From: Methylobacterium sp. J-077
GTDB taxonomy: Bacteria > Pseudomonadota > Alphaproteobacteria > Rhizobiales > Beijerinckiaceae
Reading direction: 5' to 3'
Length of the DNA stretch: 64,000 bases
Assembly: GCF_022829365.1 (NCBI RefSeq)
Contig: NZ_JAKSYJ010000206.1
Span: 34,006 to 98,005 of the forward strand
Made by a program: the position numbers and the translations under genes
The notes under the pieces: model-generated
The model's database searches: none
Told to the model about the DNA's origin: nothing
What the model saw: only the letters and a program-made list of their open reading frames with translations
Shown here: positions 34,740 through 43,708 of the stretch, in pieces
Layout: each line of letters begins with the position of its first letter
Numbering within the stretch: the first letter of the stretch is position 1

Positions 34740-36023
34740 TTATTTCTCGTACGAAATCCGATAAATCGCCCCGGCGGAATCGTCCGAGACCAGCAGGGAG
34801 CCGTCGAGCATCACCGCCACGTCCACCGGGCGGCCGAGATACTCGCCGTCGCCGGTGAGCCAGCCCTCCGCGAACGGCTTGACGGCGCCGAGCTTCCCGT
34901 CCGCGCCCATGGGGGCGAACATCACCCGGGCGCCCACCGGCTCGGTGCGGTTCCAGGAGCCGTGCTCGGCGATGAAGATCCCGCCCTTGTAGGAAGCCGG
35001 GAACTGCTTGCCGTTGTAGAAGGTCATGCCGAGATCGGCCGCGTGCGGCGGCAGTTCGGCGACCGGGGCGACCGCGTCGGCGGGCGGGGTCTGGTCCTTG
35101 TACTCGACGGTGCGGACCGCGCCGCCGCCGTACCAGGGGAAGCCGAAGTTCTCGCCGGCCTTGGTGGCGTGGTTCAGCTCGCCCGGCGGCTTGTCGTCGC
35201 CCATGCCGTCGACCTGGTTGTCGGTGAACCAGAGCGACTTGTCGGTGGCGAAATCCATGCCCACCGAATTGCGGATGCCCGTCGCAAAGACCTCGCGGTT
35301 CTTGCCGTCGGCATCGATGCGGATGATGCCGCCGATGCCGGCCTTCCGGTACAGGTCCATCTTCTCGGCCGGCGGCACATTGTAGGGTTGGCCGAGCGCG
35401 ATGTAGGTCTTGCCGTCGGCCCCGACCCGGCAGACCCGGGCGGTGTGGTTGAAGCTCTCTTCCCCGGCCGGGATCAGGGCGCCCTCCTTCACGAGGATGC
35501 CCGCGGCAACGTCCGGGTTCTCATAAAAGAACTCGGCGGCCGGGAAGGCCAGGACCCGGTTCTGCTCGACCACGGTGAGCACGCCGTCCTTCGAGAAGCA
35601 GACGCCGTTGGGGATCTTGAACGCGATGCCCGGCGCGAAGGCGCGGACCTCGTCGGCGACCCGGTCCTTGTCGCGGTCGGTGACCGTGTAGACCTTGTTC
35701 TTGCGGGTGCCGACGAACAGCACACCGGCATTGGGGCCGACCGCGATGGCGCGGGCATCCGGCACCACGGCGTAGAGGTCGATCTTGAATCCCTCGGGCA
35801 GCTTGATCTTGGCCAGCGTCTTGCGGATCGCATCGGCTCGCCGGCCGGTCTGCGGGATCTCGGGGGCGGCCTGGGTGTCGGTGCTGCGCATGCCCTGGAG
35901 CTTCTCCAGGTCATCGGTCTTGGCCTTGGTGTCGGCCGGCGCCGCGCCCTGCGCGAGGGCCGGAGCCACGAGGGCGGGCAGGGCGACGCCCGCCCAGAGC
36001 GCGGCGATGATGAGCGATCGCAT
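34740..36023 (-). CDS. PQQ-dependent sugar dehydrogenase (glucose/sorbosone dehydrogenase type)
   Basis: A 427-residue periplasmic oxidoreductase with a signal peptide (MRSLIIAALWAGVALPALVAPALAQ) and the six-bladed propeller fold of the GSDH family. Segments such as GVLFVGTRKNKVYTVTD, FKIPNGVCFSKDG, GIRNSVGMDF, ELNHATKAGENFGFPW and IFIAEHGSWNRTEPVG are characteristic. It would oxidise a sugar or alcohol using PQQ as cofactor; the precise substrate is not evident. GGGAGGA stands 11 bases before the ATG. The small cytochrome c gene follows on the same strand and is its likely electron acceptor. Confidence 0.85.
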   Translation of the reverse strand: MRSLIIAALWAGVALPALVAPALAQGAAPADTKAKTDDLEKLQGMRSTDTQAAPEIPQTGRRADAIRKTLAKIKLPEGFKIDLYAVVPDARAIAVGPNAGVLFVGTRKNKVYTVTDRDKDRVADEVRAFAPGIAFKIPNGVCFSKDGVLTVVEQNRVLAFPAAEFFYENPDVAAGILVKEGALIPAGEESFNHTARVCRVGADGKTYIALGQPYNVPPAEKMDLYRKAGIGGIIRIDADGKNREVFATGIRNSVGMDFATDKSLWFTDNQVDGMGDDKPPGELNHATKAGENFGFPWYGGGAVRTVEYKDQTPPADAVAPVAELPPHAADLGMTFYNGKQFPASYKGGIFIAEHGSWNRTEPVGARVMFAPMGADGKLGAVKPFAEGWLTGDGEYLGRPVDVAVMLDGSLLVSDDSAGAIYRISYEK

Positions 36024-36136
36024 CGTCTTAAAATCCTCCCGGCCGCCCTTGGGTTCGGGCGGTTCCGGATCGGACATAAACGACCCAGGCGGGCGGGCAA
36101 GTTGCGCAGGTGACGCGCGTCCGCACCTGTCGCGTG

Positions 36137-37639
36137 TCAGGCGACCTTGCGGGGGACGAGGCGCTCACTGCCCAGCGCGTCCTGCGCCCCGGACACGCCG
36201 GATTCGGTATATTCCGCGTCCTCGTTGACCTGCCAGACATCGTGCCGGCGCCGGCCGCAGAGGATGTTCTCCACGGTCAGCATCGCGGTCATCATCGCGT
36301 GGTCCTGGTTGTTGTACTTGTGCATACCGTTGCGGCCGACCAGGTGCAGGCTCGGGAAATCCCGCTCCAGCTCACGCCGCACGGTGACGACGTGGCCGGC
36401 ATAATCCTCGTCGTAGACCGGATAGGCCTTGGGCTGCCGGACCACGCAGGCATCGACCACGTCGGCCGGGTCGATCAGCCCGATCTGGCCGATCTCGCGC
36501 TTGGCGAGCGCCACCAATTCGTCGTCCGAGGCGGTCCAGAGCCCGTCGCCCTCGAAGCAGAAATATTCGAGGCCGAGGCAGGTGTGGTCGGCGTCCGGCA
36601 CCATCTCGGGCGACCAAGAGCGGAAGTTCTGCACCCGCCCGACCTGCACCGACGGATCGTGGATGTAGATCCAGTTGTCCGGGAAATTCTTGTGGGATTT
36701 CGCGATCAGGGCGACCGTGAGGAAGTCGCGGTATCTCAGCGCCCGTGCGTTGAAGGTGCTGAGCGGGCGCGGTCGGATCGAATCGACCAGCTCCCGCACC
36801 GGCGCGGACGAGATCACGTGGCGGGCCGTGAAGGTCTCGCGGCTGCCGTCGGCGCTGCGGGCCGCCACCGTCCAGATGCCGGTGCCGGCATCGTAGGCGA
36901 GGGAATCGACGCCGCGGTCGAGCAGCACGCGGCCGCCCTGGGCCTGGATCTTGGCGGCGGCGGCCTCCCACATCATGCCCGGGCCGCGGCGCGGATAGCG
37001 GAACGACTCGATCAGCGTCTTGATCACCGGGCCGCCGGCCTTCGGCGCCTTGCGCAGGCCGAGCGAGCGCTTGAGGCCGTCGCGGATTGCCGAACCGAGA
37101 TCGAGCCCCTTGATGCGCTGGGCCGCCCAATCGGCCGAGATCGCGTCGCAGGACATGCCCCACACCTTCTCGGTGTAGGTCTTGAAGAAGATCGCGAACA
37201 GGCGCTCGCCGAACTGGTTGCGCACCCAGGCGTGGAAGTTCTTCGGGTCGCGCACCGGCTTCATCCGGGCGTACAGGTAGGAGGCGACGCAGGCGGCGCT
37301 GGTGAACAGGCCGAGATTGCGCAGCGCCTCGAAGGCCTTGAGCGGATAGGCGTAGTACTTGCCGCGATAGTAGATCCGCGACAGGCGCGGCCGCTCGATG
37401 AAGTCGTTGGGCAGGATCTCGTCCCAGAGATCGACCACCGCCTTGGACTTCGAGAAGAACCGGTGCCCGCCGATATCGAACAGGTAGCCGTTGTGCGAGA
37501 CGGTGCGCGAGATGCCGCCGACCTGCGCCGGATCCCGCTCCAGCACGGTGACCGACCGCCCCTGCTTCGACAACAGGTAAGCGGCCGTGAGGCCGGCCGG
37601 CCCCGCGCCGATCACCAGCGTCTCGGTGTGGTGGCTCAT
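36137..37639 (-). CDS. FAD-dependent oxidoreductase, UDP-galactopyranose mutase-like
   Basis: A 500-residue flavoprotein starting MSHHTETLVIGAGPAGLTAAYLL (FAD-binding Rossmann motif). FDIGGHRFFSKSK and the closing LVGRNGMHKYNNQDHAMMTAML are signatures of the protoporphyrinogen-oxidase/amine-oxidase branch that includes UDP-galactopyranose mutase-like enzymes acting on sugar nucleotides. GGAG lies 9 bases upstream of this start. It is followed by an epimerase, a GT87 and a GT-C gene on the same locus, which supports a role in surface polysaccharide or lipid-linked sugar synthesis. The reaction is inferred. Confidence 0.8.
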   Translation of the reverse strand: MSHHTETLVIGAGPAGLTAAYLLSKQGRSVTVLERDPAQVGGISRTVSHNGYLFDIGGHRFFSKSKAVVDLWDEILPNDFIERPRLSRIYYRGKYYAYPLKAFEALRNLGLFTSAACVASYLYARMKPVRDPKNFHAWVRNQFGERLFAIFFKTYTEKVWGMSCDAISADWAAQRIKGLDLGSAIRDGLKRSLGLRKAPKAGGPVIKTLIESFRYPRRGPGMMWEAAAAKIQAQGGRVLLDRGVDSLAYDAGTGIWTVAARSADGSRETFTARHVISSAPVRELVDSIRPRPLSTFNARALRYRDFLTVALIAKSHKNFPDNWIYIHDPSVQVGRVQNFRSWSPEMVPDADHTCLGLEYFCFEGDGLWTASDDELVALAKREIGQIGLIDPADVVDACVVRQPKAYPVYDEDYAGHVVTVRRELERDFPSLHLVGRNGMHKYNNQDHAMMTAMLTVENILCGRRRHDVWQVNEDAEYTESGVSGAQDALGSERLVPRKVA

Positions 37640-37746
37640 CCCCAGCTCCGGCGATTCGTGGGTGGCGTCGCACACGCAGCGCCCGATCACCGGCAGCATG
37701 AATCGTCGTGGTTAAGGAATCGCTGGCCTTTCGCGCCGCGATGCTG

Positions 37747-38778
37747 TCACGAAACCCATTTCAGCAGGCGGATCACCCCCATATTGGCGGCTTGCCGATG
37801 GGCGGATACGGCACGGCGATCGGCGATTTCCGCCCGGTTCGCGGCATAATACCGGTAGGCCGCGAGCAGCATCTCGCGGTTGGTCAGCGTCGGCGCCCAG
37901 CCCAGGGCCGCCTTGATCCGGCTGGTGTCGAAGACGAAGTCCTCGGCGATCATCCGGTAATGATACGGCCCGAGCGGCGAGATCCGCAGCGCGTGCGCCG
38001 CCCGCATCGCGAGAAGCAGCGGCGCCTTCGGCAGGCGGCCCGTGCGGGCGCCGGTGCCGGCATGGCCGATCACATGCTCGAACGTGTCGCGCATCGTGCC
38101 GACATCGTCGGACCCGATCCCGAACGTGCCGGCGGCACGGCGCCGCCAGGCCAGCAGCATGGCGTCGATCAGGTCGTTCACCGCAACGAACTGGTAGCGG
38201 TTGCTGCCCTCGCCGACCAACCAGACCCGTCGGCCTTCGGCGATGAACTCGAACAGGATCGCCAGCAGGCCGAGCCGCCCGGCGCCCATGATGGTCGGGG
38301 ATCGGATGATCGTGGCCGCGAAGTCGCCGGCATGGGCCGCGAGGATCTTCTCGCCCTCCCACTTGCTGGCGCCGTAGCGCTCGCAGGGCGCCGGCGGATC
38401 GTCCTCCCGCACCGGCCGGTCGAAGCCGTGCCCCCAGAGGCAATTGCTGGAGATGTAGACCAGGCTGTCGATCCCGGCGGCGGCCGTCGCCTGCGCCAGC
38501 ACGCGCGTGCCTTCGACGTTGCTGGACCACATCGCCCGCGCGTCGACGCCGCCGTGGGCCAGCAGGGCGGCGCAGTGGAAGACCGCTGCGTGCCCGGGGA
38601 CGATCCGGTCGAGCAGGGCGCGGTCGCGGATATCGCCGATCACGGCGTGCAGGTTCGGATGGCCGGCGGTGCCCGGCAGCAGGTCGATGCTGGTGACGGC
38701 GTGTCCCTCCGCGAGGAGGCGCTGCGCCAGCAGCGAGCCGAGGAAGCCGGAGCCGCCGGTGATCAGGACGCGGGCCAT
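37747..38778 (-). CDS. NAD-dependent epimerase/dehydratase
   Basis: A 343-residue extended short-chain dehydrogenase. GGSGFLG binds the cofactor, the active-site SSN and YGASK are present, and DTSRIKAALGWAPTLT is a typical C-terminal segment. It probably epimerises or dehydrates a nucleotide sugar. It ends 107 bases before the flavoprotein gene and starts near the GT87 gene, all on the minus strand, so they are likely one transcription unit. Confidence 0.85.
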   Translation of the reverse strand: MARVLITGGSGFLGSLLAQRLLAEGHAVTSIDLLPGTAGHPNLHAVIGDIRDRALLDRIVPGHAAVFHCAALLAHGGVDARAMWSSNVEGTRVLAQATAAAGIDSLVYISSNCLWGHGFDRPVREDDPPAPCERYGASKWEGEKILAAHAGDFAATIIRSPTIMGAGRLGLLAILFEFIAEGRRVWLVGEGSNRYQFVAVNDLIDAMLLAWRRRAAGTFGIGSDDVGTMRDTFEHVIGHAGTGARTGRLPKAPLLLAMRAAHALRISPLGPYHYRMIAEDFVFDTSRIKAALGWAPTLTNREMLLAAYRYYAANRAEIADRRAVSAHRQAANMGVIRLLKWVS

Positions 38779-38805
38779 GGGTCAGTCCGGGGTGCGAATC
38801 GGCAT

Positions 38806-40005
38806 TCAGACGGCCGGCTCGAGCCGCGCGGATGCCGCGGCTGGGACGCTCCGACGGCCGGGTCGCGACAGAAGCGCGGCCTGGGCGAACAGCGCGCCGG
38901 GCACGAGCAGACAGAGGAGCGGCATCTCGAAGATGAAGAAGATGCGCGCCAGCGGAACCAGCAGCCAGACCGCCACCGCCAGCCGCGACGGCCGCGGATC
39001 GCGCGCCAGAACCACGAGGGTCAGGGCCGGGGCCACCACGGCGAGGTCGTAATGCGAGGCGTAGGGCTGCATCACCAGGACGGCCAGCAGCACGACCAGG
39101 AGCCGGGCCGGGCTGCGCATGTCGCCGCGCAGGGCTCGGACGGCGGCGGCGAGCGCCAGGACGCTGACGCAGCCCTGGATCGCCCAGGCGACGCTCGCCG
39201 GCAGTCCCCAGAACCGGGCGACGAAATAGGGCGCGACCGACGTCTCGATGACCTGCGCGTGGAACTCGGTGATGAAGGCGCTCTGCAGCGGCATCGTCAC
39301 GGTGATGAACCGCTCCCAGAGCACGACGCCGAAGGCGGCGACCGAAACGCCCACCAGCGCCGCCGTGGCGATCCCGGCCGCGAACAGGCAGCGCCAGAAT
39401 CCGCCGCACAGCAGGATCAGCCCGAGCGCCGCCGCGAATTGCGGCTTCACGGTGAGGCCGGCGAAGCACAGGCCCGCGAGCCAGGGGCGGCGGTCGCTCT
39501 CCTGCAGCACCACGGTCGCCCCGAGGGCGAGCAGGCCGCCGAAATGGCCGTAGAGCATCATCGCGACGGCGGGCGGCGACAGGCAGGCGAGGAGCACCAG
39601 CGTGCGATCGGCGGCCCTGCACGAGCGGCGCGTCGCCCAGGCCAGGGCCCCGAGATTCAGGGCGGTCCAGGCGAGGACGGCCGGGAGGAACGGCAGGCAG
39701 GCGAGCGGCAGCAGGAACAGCAGCGCGTGGGGCGGATAGACGAACAGGAGATGCGGATCGTGGATCAGGCCGAACGCCGCCTTGACCGCCTCCCCGTAGG
39801 CCGGGAGATCGATCAGCGTGCCCGCTTGGCCCGCCATGACCAGCCGGGGCGCCAGCCAGAAATTGACGTAATCGTGCCCGAGCGGCGCGCCGATCATCCA
39901 GGCGTGAAAATCCCGCGGCCGCAACGACAGCCATGTCGCGAGCGAGATCAGAAAGCCGGTTGCGATGATCCGGATCTGCGTACGGGACGAGGGCGGTGTC
40001 GGCAT
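38806..40005 (-). CDS. GT87-family polyprenol-phosphate-dependent glycosyltransferase
   Basis: A 399-residue integral membrane protein with about nine to ten hydrophobic helices. HDYVNFWLAPRLV (an acidic residue in the first extracytoplasmic loop), PHLLFVYPPHALLFL and FAGLTVKPQF are typical of the GT87 (DUF2029) family, whose characterised mycobacterial members transfer mannose from polyprenol-phosphate mannose. It is the first gene of the minus-strand sugar cassette. The sugar it uses is unknown. The 191-base gap on the other side faces the divergent GT-C gene. Confidence 0.85.
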   Translation of the reverse strand: MPTPPSSRTQIRIIATGFLISLATWLSLRPRDFHAWMIGAPLGHDYVNFWLAPRLVMAGQAGTLIDLPAYGEAVKAAFGLIHDPHLLFVYPPHALLFLLPLACLPFLPAVLAWTALNLGALAWATRRSCRAADRTLVLLACLSPPAVAMMLYGHFGGLLALGATVVLQESDRRPWLAGLCFAGLTVKPQFAAALGLILLCGGFWRCLFAAGIATAALVGVSVAAFGVVLWERFITVTMPLQSAFITEFHAQVIETSVAPYFVARFWGLPASVAWAIQGCVSVLALAAAVRALRGDMRSPARLLVVLLAVLVMQPYASHYDLAVVAPALTLVVLARDPRPSRLAVAVWLLVPLARIFFIFEMPLLCLLVPGALFAQAALLSRPGRRSVPAAASARLEPAV

Positions 40006-40196
40006 GCCCGGAGTGTCTCAGTGCGGATTGACGGGCGGTCAGGTACGGGAGTCCGGCCGAAGACTAGCTGCGCGTCGCTGACGATCGGTTAACCGCTGTA
40101 GTTCGGCCGCGCGACGATCGCGGTTGACGCCTTGACCGGGCGTTAAGCTCGGCTGAGTGAGGATCCGGGTCGCGCCGCGCGTCCGGGTGACCGACC

Positions 40197-41984
40197 ATGC
40201 CCGCTCAGGCGGATCGAAGCTCATTGCCGACGACGCGGATCGATCCGCGCACCTTCCTGTGGGTGCTCGTCGTCCTGTCGCTCGCGACCATGAACGCGCC
40301 GCAGGATGTCTGGGACACGATCCGGCACCTGCGCGTGCCCGATACCGACGACGCCATGCGGCTCGTCGAGGTGCGCGACCTCGTGGCCGGACAGGGGTGG
40401 TACGACAACACCCAGTACCGCTTCCTGGCGCCGGACGGCGTACCGAGCCACTGGTCGCGCCTGGTGGATGCGCCGATCGCGGGCCTCGTCTGGGCGCTGA
40501 CGCCCCTGGCCGGCCGCGGGCTCGCCGAGGGGCTGACGGCGGCGTTCTGGCCCGGTCTGCTGTTCGGTCTGTTCTGCACCCTGCTCTACCGCGGCGTACG
40601 AGAGAATTTCTGTGGCCGGGCGGCGATCCTGGCGGTGCTCGTGGCGACGCAGACCTTCGGGATCGCCATCCAGTTCCAGCCGGGCCGGGTCGATCACCAC
40701 AACGTCCAGATCCTGGCGATCCTGGGCCTCGCGCTCTGCATGATCCGCGGCGGGCTACGCCCCGGACTCGTCGGCGGCGGTCTCGCGGCCCTGTCGCTCG
40801 CGGTTGGGCTCGAAGGTCTCCCGTCCGTGGCGTTCGGCGCCCTGTACCTCGTCGGCGACTGGTGCCGGCGCGGCCGCCCCGCCCTCCCCGGCCTGGCCGG
40901 ATTCGGGATCGGCCTCGGCCTGGCGGCGCCGCTCCTGTTCGCCGCGCAGACCGCCCCCGGCCTCTGGACTGCCCCGCGCTGCGACGCGCTCTCCCCGCCC
41001 TGGCTATGGCTGACCGCCGGCGGCCTCGGCTTCGCGATCGCGGCGAGCGTCCTGGGCCGGCATCTCGCGACGCTGAAGTCGCGCCTCGTCCTGGCAGGCG
41101 CCTGCGGCCTCGTCCTGCTCGGCGGATTCGCCCTCGCCTTCCCGGTCTGCCTGGACGGGCCGTTTGCCGGGATGACGCCCCTGGTCCGGGATCACTGGCT
41201 GCTCACCGTCAACGAGATGGCGTCGGTGCGTCACTCCATCGCCCAGGGGCGGTGGGAGATGCTGGTGTTTTATCCGGTCGTGCTGCTCGCGACGCTGACC
41301 GCGACCTGGATGGCCTGGCGGGGGACGCAGCGACGCGCCTGGTCGGTGGCGGCCCTGTTCCTCTGGCCGGGGCTGTTCCTCGGGTTGTTCCAATTCCGCG
41401 GTCTCTACATCGCCTCCGGCTTCGTGCCGCTGGTGGCGGGGCCGGTGCTCGACCGCGCCCTGAATCTCGCCGCCGCACCCGAGACCGGCCTTCGCCGCTG
41501 GGGTAGCGTCGCCCTCGGCGGCTGCCTGGTCAGCACGCTCTGGTTGGCGCCGACCGCCCTGGCCGAATGGCTGAGCTCTTCCTCCCGGACGGCTCCCGAT
41601 CCGGCCGGAGTCATCGCCTGCCAGGGCGACGCCGCGGTGAGGCCCCTGGCGGCACTGCCGGCCGGGACCGTGCTGGCACCGATCTTCCTGGGGCCGTCGA
41701 TCCTGCTGCGCACGCCGCACGCGATCGTTGCCGCGCCCTATCACCGGGCGATCCCAGGACTGACCGCGGCGATCGAGGGGCTTGGCGGGACCGAGGCTGA
41801 TCTCGACCGCGTGGTCGACAGGTTCAAGGTCGACTATCTGGTGGCCTGCCCGGCCCGCCCGGCCGACGACCTCCAGTCCGAGCCGGCCTTCGCGACCCGG
41901 CTCGCCCGCGGAGAGGCGAGCTCCGAACGTCTGGAGCCCGTCCCGCTGCCCGGCCCCCTGAAGGTCTGGCGCGTGGTGCGGTGA
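40197..41984 (+). CDS. GT-C membrane glycosyltransferase, oligosaccharyltransferase-like
   Basis: A 595-residue multi-spanning protein. PDTDDAMRLVEVRDLV near residue 50 is the acidic first-loop motif of GT-C enzymes, and GRVDHHNVQILAILGLAL is like the STT3/PglB/AglB second acidic site. A soluble C-terminal domain (from about residue 460) has one Cys pair-like spacing. It may attach a lipid-linked sugar to a periplasmic acceptor. GGTGA lies 7 bases before the ATG. Divergent from the GT87/epimerase/flavoprotein genes, it probably acts in the same pathway. Confidence 0.75.
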   Translation: MPAQADRSSLPTTRIDPRTFLWVLVVLSLATMNAPQDVWDTIRHLRVPDTDDAMRLVEVRDLVAGQGWYDNTQYRFLAPDGVPSHWSRLVDAPIAGLVWALTPLAGRGLAEGLTAAFWPGLLFGLFCTLLYRGVRENFCGRAAILAVLVATQTFGIAIQFQPGRVDHHNVQILAILGLALCMIRGGLRPGLVGGGLAALSLAVGLEGLPSVAFGALYLVGDWCRRGRPALPGLAGFGIGLGLAAPLLFAAQTAPGLWTAPRCDALSPPWLWLTAGGLGFAIAASVLGRHLATLKSRLVLAGACGLVLLGGFALAFPVCLDGPFAGMTPLVRDHWLLTVNEMASVRHSIAQGRWEMLVFYPVVLLATLTATWMAWRGTQRRAWSVAALFLWPGLFLGLFQFRGLYIASGFVPLVAGPVLDRALNLAAAPETGLRRWGSVALGGCLVSTLWLAPTALAEWLSSSSRTAPDPAGVIACQGDAAVRPLAALPAGTVLAPIFLGPSILLRTPHAIVAAPYHRAIPGLTAAIEGLGGTEADLDRVVDRFKVDYLVACPARPADDLQSEPAFATRLARGEASSERLEPVPLPGPLKVWRVVR

Positions 41985-41988
41985 GACG

Positions 41989-43218
41989 TCAGAGCAGCCG
42001 GCGGTCGAGCCGGATGATCCGGCACGGGTCACCGGTTTGGGCAGCCGGCTCGTGCGGTGCGCGGATCAGCAGCGCTTCGGCGCGGCCGAGGACCGCCAGC
42101 ATCGAGGAATCCTGGCGCTTCTCCGGATCCGCCACCGGCAGCTTTCCGGGTTCGAGGGCAAGGCTTGCGCGCATGTAATCGGCACGGCCGTCATTGGCCG
42201 GTAGGTCACGGCCGAGCGTAGCCGGCTCGCTGAGGTCGGCGCCTGCCTTGGGATCGCCCTGCAGGGCCCGGATCGCCGGCACCACGAACAGCAGCCCGCA
42301 GACGATGGACGAGACCGGGTTTCCCGGCAAGCCGATCACCAGCATGTCGCCGAGACGCCCCTGCATCAGCGGCTTGCCCGGCCGGAGCGCGACCCGCCAG
42401 AACCCAAGTTCCAGCCCCTCCTTGGCGAGCGCCGCCTGGACGAGATCATGGTCGCCGACGGAGGCGCCGCCGAGCGTCACGAGCAGGTCGGCCCGAGCCT
42501 CCCGGGCGCGACGGAAGGCGTCCTCAAGGGCGCCGTGATCGTCGGCGGCGATGCCGAGGTCGATGATCTCGGCGCCGGCCTCGGCGGAGAGCGCGGCCAG
42601 CGCCAAGCTGTTCGACGCGACGATCTGGTCCCAGGCTGGTACGGCGCCGGGCTCCACCAGCTCGTCGCCGGTGGCGAGGATCGCCACCCGCGGCCGGCGC
42701 CGGACCGACAGGCGTGGATGGCCGGCGGCGGCCGCCAGCGCCAGGCGCCGAGCATCGAGGGTCATGCCCGCCACCAGCAGGGTCTCCCCGGCGGTGAAAT
42801 CGAGCCCGGCCCGGCGGATGAAGCGATGCTGATCGACCGCCTCGACCACCCGGACCGTCTCGCCCTCGGCCTGGGCGTCCTCCTGGATCAGGATCGCGTC
42901 GGCGCCCTCCGGCACCGGCGCGCCGGTGAAGATCCGCACCGCCTCGCCGGAACCGATGCGGCCGGAGAAGCCGTGCCCGGCCGCGCTGGTCCCGATCAGC
43001 TTCAGGCTCGCCCCGACAGCGGAGGCATCGGCAAAGCGAACTGCGTAGCCGTCCATGGCGGAGGCCGGAAACGGCGGCTGCGTGCGCGCGGCGGCGACAT
43101 CGGCAGCGAGCGTCCGGCCGGCGGCCCGGGCCAGGGGAACGGTCTCCGCCTCGACCGGGCCGGGCACGCTCGCCAGGACCCGCGCGAGCGCCTCGGCGAC
43201 CGGGATCAGGCCGCTCAT
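41989..43218 (-). CDS. moeA: molybdopterin molybdenumtransferase MoeA
   Basis: A 409-residue enzyme that inserts molybdate into adenylated molybdopterin. The ordered motifs SAMDGYAVR, ATGDELVEPG, TLGGASVGDHD and GLPGNPVSSIV are all present. The start overlaps the stop of moaC by ATGA. It is the last gene of the ppiD-trp-moa run; in many rhizobia lexA follows moeA, but here a convergent GT-C gene ends 5 bases away instead. Confidence 0.95.
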   Translation of the reverse strand: MSGLIPVAEALARVLASVPGPVEAETVPLARAAGRTLAADVAAARTQPPFPASAMDGYAVRFADASAVGASLKLIGTSAAGHGFSGRIGSGEAVRIFTGAPVPEGADAILIQEDAQAEGETVRVVEAVDQHRFIRRAGLDFTAGETLLVAGMTLDARRLALAAAAGHPRLSVRRRPRVAILATGDELVEPGAVPAWDQIVASNSLALAALSAEAGAEIIDLGIAADDHGALEDAFRRAREARADLLVTLGGASVGDHDLVQAALAKEGLELGFWRVALRPGKPLMQGRLGDMLVIGLPGNPVSSIVCGLLFVVPAIRALQGDPKAGADLSEPATLGRDLPANDGRADYMRASLALEPGKLPVADPEKRQDSSMLAVLGRAEALLIRAPHEPAAQTGDPCRIIRLDRRLL

Positions 43219-43706
43219 GCCTGAGGCGCCCGGTAGGCGCCGGAGCGGCCGCCATCCTTGGCGACGAGGCGGATGCCCTCGATCCGCATGCCGCGATCCA
43301 CCGCCTTCACCATGTCGTAGACCGTGAGGCAGGCCACCGAGACGGCGGTCAGCGCCTCCATCTCGACCCCGGTCGGACCCTGGACCCGAACCTCGGCAGC
43401 GATGCGCAGGCCCGGCAGCGTATCATCCAGTTCGCACTCGACCCTGACCTTTGAGAGCAGCAGCGGGTGGCAGAGCGGGATCAACTCGTGGGTGCGCTTG
43501 GCCGCCATGATCCCGGCGAGCCGGGCGGTGCCGATCACGTCGCCCTTCTTGGCGTCGCCCTCGCGGATCAGCGACAGGGTCTCGGGCCGCATCACCACGC
43601 TCCCCTCGGCCCGGGCGGTCCGGTCGGTGGCGGGCTTGTCGGTGACGTCGACCATGTTGGCCGCGCCACTGGTGTCGAGATGGGTGAGCGTCGAACCGGG
43701 CTCCAT
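43215..43706 (-). CDS. moaC: cyclic pyranopterin monophosphate synthase MoaC
   Basis: A 163-residue protein, the usual length. NMVDVTDKPATDRTARAEGSVV, KRTHELIPLCHPLLLSKV and GVEMEALTAVSVACLTVYDM hold the conserved active-site residues, including Lys and Asp at the C-terminal site. It forms cyclic pyranopterin monophosphate in molybdenum cofactor synthesis, with MoaA elsewhere. It begins only 3 bases from the end of trpC and overlaps moeA by 4 bases, so it belongs to the same message. Confidence 0.95.
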   Translation of the reverse strand: MEPGSTLTHLDTSGAANMVDVTDKPATDRTARAEGSVVMRPETLSLIREGDAKKGDVIGTARLAGIMAAKRTHELIPLCHPLLLSKVRVECELDDTLPGLRIAAEVRVQGPTGVEMEALTAVSVACLTVYDMVKAVDRGMRIEGIRLVAKDGGRSGAYRAPQA

Positions 43707-43708
43707 GC

